64,000 nt of DNA. Source: Verrucomicrobiota bacterium. Its GTDB lineage: Bacteria; Verrucomicrobiota; Verrucomicrobiia; Limisphaerales; VHDF01. Numbering within the stretch: the first letter of the stretch is position 1; each line of letters opens with the position of its first letter. Positions 1 to 8,759 of the stretch are shown here, in pieces. The notes beneath the pieces were generated by a model, which worked only from the letters and a program-made list of their open reading frames with translations, was not told where the DNA came from and ran no database searches. The stretch spans positions 33,791 through 97,790 of the forward strand of contig VHDF01000005.1 in the NCBI GenBank assembly GCA_016871495.1, read 5' to 3'. Position numbers and translations under genes: made by a program.

Positions 1-2
1 TG

Positions 3-320
3 GCGGCCCTGGCCGATTCGCATCGGATCTCACTGGCGCCGCATAATCCGCAAGGCCCCGTGAGCACGGCGGCGTCCCTTGAGTTCGGATTCTCCCAGCC
101 GGGCTATATCATCTGCGAAACGGTGCACAACGACGTGCCCTGGCGGCAGGACGTGGTGGAGGAGGGATTCGTGGTGGAACCCAGGGGCCGGATCGTTCGT
201 CCCAACACCCGTCCCGGCCTGGGCATTTCGATCAACGAGAAAGAGGTGAAGAAACATCCGTTTCAGGAAGAAATGGTGCAGCGTGTTTTTTACCCCGACG
301 GCAGCGCGGGCGACTGGTGA
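3..320 (+). CDS. Enolase-superfamily dehydratase (mandelate racemase / galactonate dehydratase-like), 3' end only
   Basis: The gene enters from the left edge, so only the last 105 codons are visible, with the stop at 318-320. The segment [14 protein letters not shown], followed by a C-terminal stretch with PGLGISINE, is the signature end of the barrel domain in mandelate racemase/muconate-lactonising enzymes, closest to D-galactonate dehydratase-type sugar-acid dehydratases. Such enzymes abstract the alpha-proton of a sugar acid with Mg2+ help and eliminate water. The catalytic residues lie upstream of the window, so the substrate cannot be judged. An internal GTG at position 60 could be mistaken for a start, but the reading frame and the similarity continue upstream of it. 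Confidence 0.8.
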   Translation, partial: AALADSHRISLAPHNPQGPVSTAASLEFGFSQPGYIICETVHNDVPWRQDVVEEGFVVEPRGRIVRPNTRPGLGISINEKEVKKHPFQEEMVQRVFYPDGSAGDW

Positions 321-578
321 TTTGTCTTCCTCGGCCTCCTGCCTCAGGCCGCGCGGAGGTTGGGGAAGAAGCATTCGCCCGTTGTTTATAGGGGCGCGTG
401 GTCAAAGCGCCAGAGGGCTGGCGCAGTCCAAGACCTGGCGGAATCTCCGGTGGCGTTGGGGGGCGCGAAGCGTCTTGGAGTGCGGTCGTCCTCTGCTTGT
501 TCGAATCTGAGGGATGCTCGCGGAGCGGGATGCGAGGTGATGTTCAAGTGAACGCGCCGGTCGCGGGGATGAGCCTGT
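321..578. other. Intergenic space with a palindromic repeat
   Basis: No credible gene. The space separates two convergent genes and is dominated by the long imperfect inverted repeat listed at 411-493. Short open frames here have no coding character. Confidence 0.6.
411..493. repeat. Imperfect inverted repeat, about 30-bp arms
   Basis: The left arm (411-440, starting CAGAGGGCTGGCGCAGTCCA) is matched by the reverse complement of the right arm (464-493, starting CAGAGGACGACCGCACTCCA on the other strand). The arms share the block TCCAAGAC and are separated by about 23 bp. It lies between two convergent genes and could form a long hairpin. No second copy was noticed in this window, so repeat-family status is inferred from resemblance in style to the other palindromes. 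Confidence 0.55.
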
Positions 579-1151
579 TTAATGGAGGATCGGCGCGTCG
601 TGGGGGTCGGAGATGAGCGCGGCTTCCAGGTCAAGAAAAGCGTCCAGGCGGCGGTCCGTCTCCGCCTCATCGATCGCACGCGCCATCCGCAGGTAGGTCG
701 CGTAATGATTGCCTTCGGACTCCACGAGGCCGCGATAGAAAGCCGCGAGTTCTGGGTCGCGATCCTGAAGGGCTTCGCCGAGAATTTGGAACTTCTCGCA
801 ACTGCGTCCCTCGATGAGCGCGCAGGCGATCAAGTGATCGATGACTTGAAATGTCCGGCCCTTGCGCACGGCTCGCATGAGTCCGGTGATCCAGGGACTG
901 GGATAAGGCTGACCGAAAGGGATGTGGCGATGCCGGAGCAAGTTGAGAACGAGTTCGAAGTGCTGAAGTTCTTCGATGGCGATGGCGTTCAGTTCGCTGA
1001 CGCGTCCGTAGAGTTCCTTGTACTTCTCGAGATTGAGGGCGGTGGTGGCGGCCTTTCTTTCGAGGTGAGCGTGATCGATGAGGACTTGGGGAAGCTGGTT
1101 CAGCACTTTGGGGAGCCAGGAGGCTGGAGGCTTGGCACGAAAGAGCAACAT
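579..1151 (-). CDS. miaE: MiaE-like tRNA hydroxylase (di-iron, ferritin-like)
   Basis: A 190-residue protein starting at MLLFRAKPP; longer upstream frames overlap the next gene and are not conserved in character. MiaE hydroxylates 2-methylthio-N6-isopentenyl-adenosine at tRNA position 37. The di-iron ligand pattern is visible: E31 in the first helix, E61 with H64 in the motif EELQHFE, E114, and E146 with H149 in SEGNH. Length agrees with the roughly 190-200 residue family. It is followed upstream on the same strand by a small membrane protein gene 32 bp away. Whether the substrate is the methylthiolated or plain isopentenyl base cannot be told from sequence. Confidence 0.82.
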   Translation of the reverse strand: MLLFRAKPPASWLPKVLNQLPQVLIDHAHLERKAATTALNLEKYKELYGRVSELNAIAIEELQHFELVLNLLRHRHIPFGQPYPSPWITGLMRAVRKGRTFQVIDHLIACALIEGRSCEKFQILGEALQDRDPELAAFYRGLVESEGNHYATYLRMARAIDEAETDRRLDAFLDLEAALISDPHDAPILH

Positions 1152-1183
1152 TGCGGGCGATCGGAATGGGGAAATGCTGAGGG

Positions 1184-1465
1184 TTAAGCGTCCTCGCGTT
1201 CCGAGCGCAGCTCCTCGTGCCGGGCGACGTGATTGAGCAATTCGCGTTGTTCCCGGCGCGCCGATTTTCGAATGCACCGGAGATCGATCAACGCCATGAG
1301 CATGGCCAAGGCTGTGCACAAAAAACAGGCGATCCAATAGACGACGAAGGCGCGTCCGCGAAGAATCGTTTCGAACCAGGTGAAGCCGAGGACGATCATG
1401 CAACCGGCAATGAGGAGAAACAAGACTCCCAGCCGTCGACGCAGGCTCGTCCAGGGATCAGGCAT
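1184..1465 (-). CDS. Small two-helix membrane protein
   Basis: A 93-residue protein with two predicted membrane segments (about residues 12-30 and 38-60) followed by a charged, probably cytoplasmic C-terminal tail rich in Arg and Glu. I do not recognise a family. It sits 32 bp upstream of miaE on the same strand and is probably co-transcribed with it. The hydrophobic pattern and the charged flanks make it credible as a gene despite the short length. Confidence 0.6.
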   Translation of the reverse strand: MPDPWTSLRRRLGVLFLLIAGCMIVLGFTWFETILRGRAFVVYWIACFLCTALAMLMALIDLRCIRKSARREQRELLNHVARHEELRSEREDA

Positions 1466-1575
1466 GCCACTGGGATAGCGTCAAACGGGACAGATCTGAA
1501 GCAGAATTTATCGTGGACGCAGGCGTCCCTGATTCAATTTGAGCGGGAAGCTGTCCAGCGGTGCGCGCACGTTGT

Positions 1576-1746
1576 CGGGGCGCGCCGTTCACGGCGCTTC
1601 CGCTTGCGCCCATCGGCCGCGGCGATCTCCTCCCGCACCGTGACCCGCCCTGGGTGAATGCCTTCGCCCTGGCAACACCCTTGCCCGTTGAATCGGCCAC
1701 GCCCCTTTGAAGACAGGTCCTGAGGTGGCGTGAACGCCGCGCCCCG
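1576..1746. repeat. Long-range inverted repeat plus adjacent hairpin
   Basis: Positions 1576-1595 (CGGGGCGCGCCGTTCACGGC) match the reverse complement of 1727-1746 at 18 of 20 bases. The right arm runs straight into a perfect stem, CGGTGCTGC (1745-1753) with GCAGCACCG (1759-1767) and a 5-nt loop. The spacing of about 130 bp recalls the element-sized palindromes elsewhere in this window, although the sequence differs. Confidence 0.55.
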
Positions 1747-1867
1747 GTGCTGCTGCGTGCAGCACCGGCACCATGTGGATGCAATGGATGCCTCGTGTGC
1801 TTCGGCACCTAACTTGCTTTCCAAGGCGAGGCTTATGATGATGCGGGAAATGAAGATCGGCGTTGCT

Positions 1868-1872
1868 GGAGG
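1868..1872 (+). promoter_or_regulatory. Ribosome binding site deciding the CotH start
   Basis: GGAGG lies 7 nt upstream of the ATG at 1880. It is one of the few clear Shine-Dalgarno sequences in the window and supports this start over in-frame ATGs further upstream. Confidence 0.6.
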
Positions 1873-1879
1873 TTCTTCG

Positions 1880-4800
1880 ATGAGCGGTCTGCGGCAGCGC
1901 AGCCGGGGAGCCTGGGCTGTCCTCGGGTGGGTCATGCTTTGGACCTTGCTCCTGTCTCCGAGGAGCGCCGCTGCGGGGTTCGTTTTTTCTGAGATTCATT
2001 TCGATCCCGTCGAGCCAACGTTGCCCATCGAGTTCATCGAAATTCAGAACTCTGATGCGGAACCGAAATCGATGGGAGGCTTCCGCTTGGATGGGGGCGT
2101 CCAGTTTGCCGTACCCGACGGGGTCACCGTGCCTGGGGGAGGATTCTCGGTGATCGCGCGTGATCCGGTGGCTTTCGAAAAGCGATTCGGATTTCGTCCG
2201 CTCGGCCCCTGGCAAGGAAGATTGCGGAGGGGAGGGGAGCGACTGGTTTTGAGGAGTGCCGCGGGAGGCATTGTGAGCGAAGTGGATTTCGATTCAGGTT
2301 ACCCCTGGCCCGTTGCGTCGAGGGGTGCGGGGGCTTCGATGGAGCTCGTGCATCCAGGATTGCCCATTGCTCATCCGGCGTCCTGGCGAAGCTCCCGGCC
2401 CAAGTCTGCGGGTCCGGCGTTGGTGTTGGTGCCGAGGGAGAGCTTGCATTGGAGTTTTCGCCGGGGAACCAACGAGGCTTCGGTGCCTTCAGGAGCCTGG
2501 CGTGAAATCGTGTTCCAAGAGGATGGAACCTGGAGGCGAGGCCAAACATCCGTCGGTTATGGCGACGCGGACGATCGGACGCCGTTGGAAGGGATGCAGA
2601 ATGTGTTTTCGAGCTTGTTCCTGCGCCATCGTTTTGTGGTGCCGCCAGGGGGGATTCCGGCGGAACTGTTGTTGAGAGTCCGGGTGGATGACGGTTGTGT
2701 CGTGTGGATCAACGGGAAGGAGGCGGGCCGGTTTCATGTGCCGGCGGGCGAACTCGCATTCAATGCTTTGGCTCTTGATCATGAGGCGGGCTCAGAATTT
2801 GAGGAGCTGCTGCTGCCGGATCCCAAAACGTGGCTTCGCGAAGGCACCAACGTGCTCGCCGTGCAGGCTTTCAACGCAACGCTGGGATCGAGCGATTTCA
2901 CGATTGACGCGGAGTTGCTCACGCCTGGAGCCGGAGGGGTCGTGGGACGTCCGAGTCCGGGTGCCACGAACTCTGTCTTCACGACTTCATTCCCGCCGCT
3001 GTTAGGGCAAGTAGTTCACGCGCCGGCAAGCCCGCGGTCGGGCGAAGCGGTTCTGATCACCGTGCCTGTTTCGCCGGCCGTGCCGGTGGAGGCGGTTACA
3101 TTGCATTACAGCGTGGTGGCGCCGGGAGCCTATCTGCGGCGGACGGATCCGGGGTTTGAACAGGCCTGGACGGCCATCGCGATGTTGGATGACGGACGCG
3201 ACGGAGACGCGAAAGCAGGAGATGGTGTTTTCAGCGCCTTCGTGCCCGGTTCCGCGCTCAAACATCGTCATCTCGTGCGCTACGTCCTTCGGGCCAAGTC
3301 GAGGGAAGGCGTCGAAATTCGAGTGCCCTATGAGGACGATGAGGCGCTGAACTTTGCGTTTTTCGTTTACGACGGTGTGCCCGCATGGAAAGGGGCGAAG
3401 CGTCCAGGGGGGGCGGGGAGCGACGGGCAGGTGCGGACCTTTTCCACGAATTTGCTGAACTCACTCCCGGTTTATCACCTTATCGCCCGGGAAGACGACG
3501 TGGTGCGGAGCCAGTACAACGGCGGATTCAACGGGGTGCGTTTTGGGGGGACGCTCGTTTACGACGGGGTGGTCTATGATCATGTGGAGTTCCACAACCG
3601 TGGGGAGGCCTCAACCTATGTCAGTGGAAAGAACAAGTGGCGAGTCCATTTCAATCGCACACGGCGACTGGCCGCCAGGGACGCGTGGGGACGTCCCTAT
3701 CGGGAACGATGGGATGTTCTGAATCTCAATGGCTGTTCCAGCCCTTGGGCGGCAGTGCACCGCGGCATGTCGGGTTTGGATGAAGGCATTTCGTTCCGGG
3801 TTTATCAACTGCTGGGGCTGCCCTCTTCACACACCCATCTGGTCCATTTTCGAGTGGTGGATTCCGCAATAGAAGCCGCCTTGAACGACCAGTATACCGG
3901 CGATTTCTGGGGGCTCTATCTGGCGGTGGAGCAGCCGGATGGCTCTTTTCTGGACGAACGGGGATTGCCCGATGGCAACCTCTACAAGCTGGAGGGAGGG
4001 CCCGATAAGAAGCATCAAGGGGCCACCCACCCCTTGGACTCATCGGACTGGACGGCGTTTTCAGCACGATCGGGCTCGACCCAGCCGGCATCATGGTGGC
4101 GGACGAATCTGGACTTGAAAGCCTACTACAGCTTTCAGGCTGGGAACCGCGTGGTGGGCAATGTGGACTTGCGCGAGGGGTGGAACCATTACTTTTTCCA
4201 TTCGACGAACGGGCTTTGGACGCCGGTCCCTTGGGATCTGGACATGCAGTTTATTCCGAAAACGCATTGGTCGGGATCCATCGCGCAGAAGGCTTGCCTG
4301 AACACCCCCGAACTGCGTGTGGAGTATGGCAACCGGGCGAGGGAGATTCTGGACCTGTTTTTGTCGGACGCGGCGGTGGATGGCGGTCAGATAGGGCAAT
4401 TGATCGATGAATGGGCGTCGTTCGTGCGTCCGGAGGGGCTGGGGGAAACCTGGCCGGAAGTGGATCAAGCGATGTGGAACTATCATCCGCGCACACCGGG
4501 CGATGGTTCCGCCGGGGGGCAGACCAACCATCGCGGGAATTTCTTTCGCAGCCCGTTCGCGGATTCCCGAATCGGAGGCTCCTGGACGCGGCGCTTGAGC
4601 ACGCCCGATTTCGAGGGCTTTTTGAACTATCTGAAGGAATACTGCACCGACACCTTCGGCGCGGGAAGCTGGGCCGCCAACAACGGCCAACCGAAAGGGT
4701 ACGGGTATCGTTTTCTCGCCTCCGAGGCGGCGGACGCGTCGATTCCACAGCGCCCGGCGATTGCGTATGCGGGTTCGCCCGGATTTCCGATTCATGACTT

Positions 4801-6001
4801 GCGATTTGAAGTGTCCGCATTTGTCGATCCCCAGGGCGCATCCACTTTCCGCGGAGTCCAATGGCGGATCGCGGAGATCGGTTCTCCGGGTGTCGCGGGC
4901 TTTTTGAAAGGCACGCCGAGAAAGTATGAAATCGAGCCCGTTTGGGAGTCCCCTGAACTGCGAACTCCGGAGCAAAGAGTGCAGATCGCGGCAGACGCGC
5001 TTCGTCCCGGAAGAACCTATCGAGTGAGAGCGCGTTATTGGGACGCCAGCGGAAGGGCAAGTTCCTGGTCCTTGCCTTTTCAATTCATGGCTGGAGCACC
5101 GGACCTGGAGTCATGGCGCCGTGATTTGCGGGTGACGGAGATTCACTATCATCCTCTCGAGTCCTCCGGGGCCGAGTTCCGAGCTGGATTTTCCAGTTCG
5201 GATTTTGAGTTCGTCGAGCTGGCGAATTTGGGAAGCCGTCCACTCCCGATGGGTGCGGTGCGCCTGGCCGGGGGCGTGCGATACCAGTTTCCGGACAGCT
5301 TCGAACTGGCGCCCGCAGCCAGGACGTTGGTGGTGGGAAACAGGGAGGCCTTCGTTTTGCGAAACGGGTCGGCTTGGCCGGTGGCAGGCGTGTTTGAAGG
5401 CAACCTGGCCAACGACGCGGACACGATTCGGGTCGAGTATGGGGAGGGCACTCTGGTGGTGGAGGTTCGCTACCAGGATGCCATGCCATGGCCGGTGGAC
5501 GCCGATGGACGGGGGCCGAGTTTGGAATGGATCGGAAACGCCGGCCAAATTCAGGGTGAAGTTTCGCTCTGGCGGGCGAGTGCGAGCCCAGGGGGGTCGC
5601 CGGGGCGGGCGGATCGATTGACCTATGCTGGCTGGTCGCAAGGCCGGCCTGCGCTGGCTGATCCTGATGCGGATCCCGACCTTGATGGCCATGTGAACTG
5701 GGTTGAATTTGCGAGTGGAGGGAATCCCTTGCTACGGGATGAAGGCTTCCGCTTGCGCGTTTTAGAAGGTTTGCCGGGGACAGCCGGGGCAGGGCTCGGG
5801 GCGAAGTTCGATGCGCAAACCGAGGGAGTCGTGGTGGAGTTGGAGGACTCCATGGATCTCGTTCATTGGAAGGTGTTGATGGAGGTGAAGTGGAATCCGT
5901 CTGCGAAGTTGGGTCCGGGGTGGCTGGAGACGTCCCTGCCGGTCTCGACTCGTGCCGGCGAAGCCCGCTGGATTCGCGGGCGGCTTCGGCGCGTCTTTTG
6001 A
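1880..6001 (+). CDS. Secreted CotH-kinase-like protein with lamin-tail domains
   Basis: A 1373-residue exported protein. Residues 1-32 are a signal peptide. A lamin-tail-like domain begins at about 33 (VFSEIHFDP) and a second near 1082 (VTEIHYHP). A middle part (about 590-800) carries CotH-type features: a WRVHFNR segment, an invariant-looking RGMSGLDEGISFR region and the GLYLAVEQ strand. A region near 250-330 with DDGCVVWINGKE resembles a carbohydrate-binding or PA14-like fold. Near 1261 there is an Asp-rich DADPDLDG loop likely to bind calcium. Spore CotH proteins are atypical protein kinases, but large secreted CotH/LTD proteins of Verrucomicrobiota and Planctomycetota have no settled function; surface attachment is inference. 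Confidence 0.82.
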   Translation: MSGLRQRSRGAWAVLGWVMLWTLLLSPRSAAAGFVFSEIHFDPVEPTLPIEFIEIQNSDAEPKSMGGFRLDGGVQFAVPDGVTVPGGGFSVIARDPVAFEKRFGFRPLGPWQGRLRRGGERLVLRSAAGGIVSEVDFDSGYPWPVASRGAGASMELVHPGLPIAHPASWRSSRPKSAGPALVLVPRESLHWSFRRGTNEASVPSGAWREIVFQEDGTWRRGQTSVGYGDADDRTPLEGMQNVFSSLFLRHRFVVPPGGIPAELLLRVRVDDGCVVWINGKEAGRFHVPAGELAFNALALDHEAGSEFEELLLPDPKTWLREGTNVLAVQAFNATLGSSDFTIDAELLTPGAGGVVGRPSPGATNSVFTTSFPPLLGQVVHAPASPRSGEAVLITVPVSPAVPVEAVTLHYSVVAPGAYLRRTDPGFEQAWTAIAMLDDGRDGDAKAGDGVFSAFVPGSALKHRHLVRYVLRAKSREGVEIRVPYEDDEALNFAFFVYDGVPAWKGAKRPGGAGSDGQVRTFSTNLLNSLPVYHLIAREDDVVRSQYNGGFNGVRFGGTLVYDGVVYDHVEFHNRGEASTYVSGKNKWRVHFNRTRRLAARDAWGRPYRERWDVLNLNGCSSPWAAVHRGMSGLDEGISFRVYQLLGLPSSHTHLVHFRVVDSAIEAALNDQYTGDFWGLYLAVEQPDGSFLDERGLPDGNLYKLEGGPDKKHQGATHPLDSSDWTAFSARSGSTQPASWWRTNLDLKAYYSFQAGNRVVGNVDLREGWNHYFFHSTNGLWTPVPWDLDMQFIPKTHWSGSIAQKACLNTPELRVEYGNRAREILDLFLSDAAVDGGQIGQLIDEWASFVRPEGLGETWPEVDQAMWNYHPRTPGDGSAGGQTNHRGNFFRSPFADSRIGGSWTRRLSTPDFEGFLNYLKEYCTDTFGAGSWAANNGQPKGYGYRFLASEAADASIPQRPAIAYAGSPGFPIHDLRFEVSAFVDPQGASTFRGVQWRIAEIGSPGVAGFLKGTPRKYEIEPVWESPELRTPEQRVQIAADALRPGRTYRVRARYWDASGRASSWSLPFQFMAGAPDLESWRRDLRVTEIHYHPLESSGAEFRAGFSSSDFEFVELANLGSRPLPMGAVRLAGGVRYQFPDSFELAPAARTLVVGNREAFVLRNGSAWPVAGVFEGNLANDADTIRVEYGEGTLVVEVRYQDAMPWPVDADGRGPSLEWIGNAGQIQGEVSLWRASASPGGSPGRADRLTYAGWSQGRPALADPDADPDLDGHVNWVEFASGGNPLLRDEGFRLRVLEGLPGTAGAGLGAKFDAQTEGVVVELEDSMDLVHWKVLMEVKWNPSAKLGPGWLETSLPVSTRAGEARWIRGRLRRVF

Positions 6002-6010
6002 ATCATTGGA

Positions 6011-6072
6011 CCTCCCGACGAACTTGATGCTCAAGTTACTCACCACTCCGGACCCCGGCTCGGCGGAGTGTT
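6011..6072 (+). repeat. 3'-end repeat element, copy 1
   Basis: Starts 9 bp after the CotH stop codon. It opens with CCTCCCGAC and contains the hairpin AACTTGA-TGC-TCAAGTT, followed by a GC-rich block CTCCG...CGGAG and TGTTTT. Near-identical copies lie just after the stop codons at 14896 and 28489. A terminator or mRNA 3'-end role is inferred from position. Confidence 0.72.
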
Positions 6073-6121
6073 TTGGCTTCTAACAGCCTTTGAACATGGT
6101 GAAGATTTGCAAAGGCCTGGA

Positions 6122-8563
6122 TCAAGGTTCGGCGATGGCGAGGAGTTTACGATAGTGGTCCAGCGCCATGTGAAACTCCTGTTTTCCTGAGTCGGGGAGG
6201 AGCGGCGAGCTGCGGGCGATTTCCTCCTCCACACGCTGGAGGATCCATTCGACCTGAACTTTCTTCGGACGATGGGGAACCCCGGGGATTTCCACCCACC
6301 AGGGGGCTGTGTGAGCGAAGCGAACTCGTCCAGACTCGCGATTTTCAAAGCATCGAAGAGCGACCCAGCCGGACCGGCGCAGCGTGACCGGAACATTCAG
6401 CTCATGCACGAAGCTTCCCGCAGACGTGCGCTGGTTGAGAGGAGTGAGGGTTTGGACGACGTCCCCATTGACGATCATTTCGATCGATTGGAGCGCCTGT
6501 TCGCTGCGGACGCGGCCGGAGAGGGCGGTGGCCAGGGGGGAATCCGACGAGCCCGTCAGGCGAGCTCCGGGCCATTGGCCGCCGAGTTGCGCTGTGATCA
6601 TGGGTCCCGTGGTGACAAAGGACCGACCCGCCGAGAGGCCCGCGATCCAGCGCTCATAGCTGAAGGGCTGGTCGAGGTGGACATAAACTCGGCTGAAGCC
6701 CATGGGAACGGGGTGAACGCCGTTGGCGGTGCCTGCGGTGGGTTTGATTTTGAATCCGCAATTGAGCAACGCGTAGTAGGTTTGAAATCCGTAGTGGGTC
6801 CATGCCCGTTCGGTGTCGATGCCGGTGCCGGCGTCGGGAAGATTCATCCAGGCGGCTCCGGGGATGGCCCAATTGCGGACCCCGAATTCCGTTTGCCAGT
6901 GATGATTGTTGGCGAGTTCGTAGAGGTCGATGTTGAGGATCGGCGGCAGGAGCAGCGACCAGTTCCAGTTATGTTTTTCGAGGTCGAAAAGGGCGCCTTC
7001 GGCACGGGCCTTTTCCGCGATCGAACGCAGGGGAAACACTTTTTGGTCGAACCGGGTGGTATGGTTGAGAATGAGCACCGCTCCGAGCGTGTGTTGTTTG
7101 TTGCCCGTCCGGAAGATTTCGTACTCGGTGTTGCGGGGATACCAGACATGCGTGGCATCGACTGGAATGGGTTTGGGCTCTCGCGGGGTTGCATCGCTTT
7201 GCGGGCTTTCGGCGGGGGAGATCTCCGAAGAAGTGGTCCAATCGACCATGGGGAGGGCGACGTTGAGGTCTTCCGCGAGCAGGTTGGCCGGGATTTCGGC
7301 GGCGGCGCGGTGATTATGCGCATCACCTGAAAACCAGCCTTCACGGGCAAGATCGATCCAGCGCCGCAAGGCGATCTCGAGGCGAATATCCTCGGAAGCC
7401 ACCATGATCGTGCGTGTTTCAGGGAAATATTCCTTACCGCATTCGACGCGAATCTCACAAGCGCCCGGAGGAAGCTCGACCCGCCAGGGATGGGCGGAGA
7501 CGGCGGTGTGCTTTTCGATCGAGTTCGTGCTGAAGCCGCTTTGCCGGTCGTATTTCACGGCAAATCCGGTCAGCGAGGCGGACTTGGGAAAGTGCCAAAC
7601 ACCGCTGCTGGTGCTGCGAACATAGACGCGCGCCGCCATCGGCTTGCCTGTGCCGGCGTCCTTGATGATCCCGGTGAGCATCCGTTCCTTCCGGCGGGCG
7701 CGACGGTTTGCGGCGGCGGCGAGCGGTTGATCTGGCACCGGGTGACCGGATACATAGGGCGTGAGATCCCTCAGCGCGACGACTTTGAATCCATTGGTTT
7801 TGAGGTAAGTGAGATAAGCGCGGAACATTTTGGGGTCGGTATGCACCCAGGGATGGTCCCGATCGGGCACGCCGTGAAACTGCAACACGGCAATGCGACC
7901 GTCACGGGCTTGGTCCGCGGCTCTTCTGAAGTCGGCCAGGGTCCAGTCCGGACGTCCGTCTCCGGCGGAGGGGATGAGCAACGGGTGATCGAGTCCGGGT
8001 TCGTAGGCAAAGCCCCGGCCCCATTCGTAGGGGTGTTCGGGCGATCCGCCGCGGCGGGCGAGCGTGATGCCGGCTTGAGCGAGAATGGGGAGTGCCCCGG
8101 GGTGGAGCGCATTGCCGGGCCAGGCAAAACTCGTGGGTGCGGGGATGCCATGTTCCAGGCATCGATTCTTGATGCCGTCGAGTTCCAGGCGCAACCGTCC
8201 CAGGGTCTCGGCAGTGACGCTCAGATGGCTCATGGTGTGATTTCCAATTTCGAATCCGGCCCTGTGCAGTTGCGCGATTTCCTCCCAGGTCATGTAATCC
8301 TGCTTGTTCGTGGAGAAGCTGAACCCTTCCGTGATCAAGAAGGTGGCGCCGAATCCCATCTCGAGCAGGAGGGGGCGGACGACGGTGTAATGTGATTTGA
8401 CCGAATCGTCGAAGGTGAGTGCAACGAGTTTATCCGGGACCGGCTTCGGGGATGCGGCGCTCACCCATGAACCGGCAGAAAGCAGGGCCATGGCACACAA
8501 CAAAGGCGCGAAGGAGCGGAGCGCTGGGCCGATCAAAGCCGGGGAGCCTGGAATGGGGTGCAT
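6122..8563 (-). CDS. Secreted polysaccharide deacetylase (NodB) fused to a CehA/McbA-like hydrolase
   Basis: An 813-residue protein with a signal peptide (about 1-37). Residues 44-280 form a NodB-type carbohydrate esterase domain: TFDDS at 50-54 holds the metal and base aspartates and NHTMSH gives the two metal histidines. After a linker comes a carboxypeptidase-regulatory-like beta domain (from about 300) and then a CehA/McbA (PHP-like) metallohydrolase-like domain starting near WFSGDAHNH. The C-terminus is a small beta domain. This suggests removal of acyl groups from an exported polysaccharide combined with a second hydrolytic step of unknown substrate. It is transcribed convergently with the CotH gene and divergently from the REC-MBL gene. 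Confidence 0.8.
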   Translation of the reverse strand: MHPIPGSPALIGPALRSFAPLLCAMALLSAGSWVSAASPKPVPDKLVALTFDDSVKSHYTVVRPLLLEMGFGATFLITEGFSFSTNKQDYMTWEEIAQLHRAGFEIGNHTMSHLSVTAETLGRLRLELDGIKNRCLEHGIPAPTSFAWPGNALHPGALPILAQAGITLARRGGSPEHPYEWGRGFAYEPGLDHPLLIPSAGDGRPDWTLADFRRAADQARDGRIAVLQFHGVPDRDHPWVHTDPKMFRAYLTYLKTNGFKVVALRDLTPYVSGHPVPDQPLAAAANRRARRKERMLTGIIKDAGTGKPMAARVYVRSTSSGVWHFPKSASLTGFAVKYDRQSGFSTNSIEKHTAVSAHPWRVELPPGACEIRVECGKEYFPETRTIMVASEDIRLEIALRRWIDLAREGWFSGDAHNHRAAAEIPANLLAEDLNVALPMVDWTTSSEISPAESPQSDATPREPKPIPVDATHVWYPRNTEYEIFRTGNKQHTLGAVLILNHTTRFDQKVFPLRSIAEKARAEGALFDLEKHNWNWSLLLPPILNIDLYELANNHHWQTEFGVRNWAIPGAAWMNLPDAGTGIDTERAWTHYGFQTYYALLNCGFKIKPTAGTANGVHPVPMGFSRVYVHLDQPFSYERWIAGLSAGRSFVTTGPMITAQLGGQWPGARLTGSSDSPLATALSGRVRSEQALQSIEMIVNGDVVQTLTPLNQRTSAGSFVHELNVPVTLRRSGWVALRCFENRESGRVRFAHTAPWWVEIPGVPHRPKKVQVEWILQRVEEEIARSSPLLPDSGKQEFHMALDHYRKLLAIAEP

Positions 8564-8759
8564 GCGGGGACTGTGTCAGAAAGTTGGGGTTCGGCAAAGC
8601 TGGATTGGGGAATGGAATCCTGATCCTGTTTCATCGGCAGCCACCGCGATTGGAAGTCCGAAGTTCACGTCTGAAAACGGGAGAGTTGCCTCAGCGGTAG
8701 GCAGAATCTTTCGGATGCTTGTGATTTGCAGCGGGAACTGGAAAACTCCTGCCGCCCAC

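Larger units (their letters stand above)
1466..1879. other. Intergenic space, 414 bp, with long inverted repeat
   Basis: No supported gene. It separates the divergent membrane-protein gene and CotH gene, so it should hold both promoters, but no convincing -35/-10 pair was identified. It contains the long-range palindrome at 1576-1746 and a perfect 9-bp hairpin at 1745-1767. Confidence 0.55.
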
